Position numbers and translations under genes: made by a program. The notes under the pieces were generated by a model. That model was given only the letters and a program-made list of their open reading frames with translations. It did no database searches and was not told where the DNA came from. DNA of 5,763 nt. Source: Draconibacterium sp. (GTDB lineage Bacteria > Bacteroidota > Bacteroidia > Bacteroidales > Prolixibacteraceae). This document shows, piece by piece, positions 5,596-5,763 of the stretch. The stretch covers positions 1 through 5,763 of the forward strand of contig JAUVDE010000239.1 of the NCBI GenBank assembly GCA_030595485.1. The letters run 5' to 3'. Within the stretch, counting starts at the first letter, position 1. Every line of letters begins with the position of its first letter.

Positions 5596-5763
5596 CTAAA
5601 AGTAACTCGACCCATCCCAGCAATGGGTGCAAAGCCTCTCTTTAGGTAATCCAATTGCTTCAACCAAATCACTCAGCTTCTGAAATTTCAGCGTTGTCAA
5701 TCCCAGATTTTTGCAGATTCTATCAACCATAGCTTTGTATTCGTCTGTTTCCGGATCTGAGTA
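5596..5763 (-). CDS. purF: Probable amidophosphoribosyltransferase, C-terminal end only
   Basis: The last 55 codons and the TAG stop (5598-5596) of a gene that runs off the right edge. The visible protein contains YKAMVDRICKNLGLTTL, then KLSDLVEAIGLPKERLCTHCWDG, and ends SSYF. The pattern of a 'hydrophobic-LxxLVEAIGLP' helix followed by C-x-x-C and an aromatic-x-G matches the C-terminus of the iron-sulfur type of PurF, in which the last two cysteines of the four [4Fe-4S] ligands form such a CxxC pair (Cys437/Cys440 in the Bacillus subtilis enzyme). The enzyme makes 5-phosphoribosylamine from PRPP and glutamine, the first step of purine synthesis. The catalytic parts are outside the window, so this rests on a short match; a PurF-related amidotransferase paralogue is the alternative. 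Confidence 0.72.
   Translation of the reverse strand, partial: YSDPETDEYKAMVDRICKNLGLTTLKFQKLSDLVEAIGLPKERLCTHCWDGSSYF

Noticed and set aside
5487..5672. Minus-strand open frame of 61 codons
   Set aside because: It is out of frame with the purF C-terminus, which it overlaps, and runs through the terminator hairpins; a purF frameshift was considered, but the CxxC frame ends naturally after the conserved motif.

Overview
The window looks like a chromosomal stretch from a member of the Bacteroidota, plausibly a marine or sediment Marinilabiliales/Prolixibacteraceae-type organism (the phylum is well supported, the family is a guess). The reasons are: AT-rich DNA; promoter -7 boxes of the Bacteroidota form TAnnTTTG shortly before several genes; A-rich leaders without Shine-Dalgarno sequences; a secreted protein with the typical '...LIAQ' signal-peptide end; and protein versions, notably aspartokinase and the YycJ/WalJ-like hydrolase, that resemble those of this phylum from memory.

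Layout: (1) 2-880 (+), the 3' part of an alpha/beta-hydrolase (esterase/lipase-like) gene whose start lies off the left edge. (2) 921-1808 (-), a secreted protein of unknown function with DUF302-like features, convergent with the hydrolase and separated from it by a compact bidirectional terminator. (3) 1809-2003, a divergent promoter region. (4) 2004-3320 (+), a complete monofunctional aspartokinase (lysC type). (5) 3357-3413, a long near-perfect hairpin between convergent genes. (6) 3440-4201 (-), a complete YycJ/WalJ-like metallo-beta-lactamase-fold hydrolase. (7) 4202-4344, a second divergent promoter region that holds two GTCG-N8-CGAC elements exactly 32 bp apart, placed around a perfect TATATTTG -7 box. 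(8) 4345-5469 (+), a complete AAA ATPase/DUF4143 protein. (9) 5470-5595, hairpins between convergent genes. (10) 5596-5763 (-), the last 55 codons of what is probably an amidophosphoribosyltransferase (purF).

The genes are arranged as single transcription units with alternating strands, each bounded by its own promoter and a shared terminator, so there is no operon here and the neighbours need not work together. Aspartokinase (amino-acid synthesis), the YycJ-like hydrolase and PurF (purine synthesis) are housekeeping functions. The DUF4143 ATPase is the accessory-looking element, and its operator-like promoter is the most unusual signal in the window. I see no tRNA, rRNA, CRISPR array, insertion sequence or convincing toxin-antitoxin pair.
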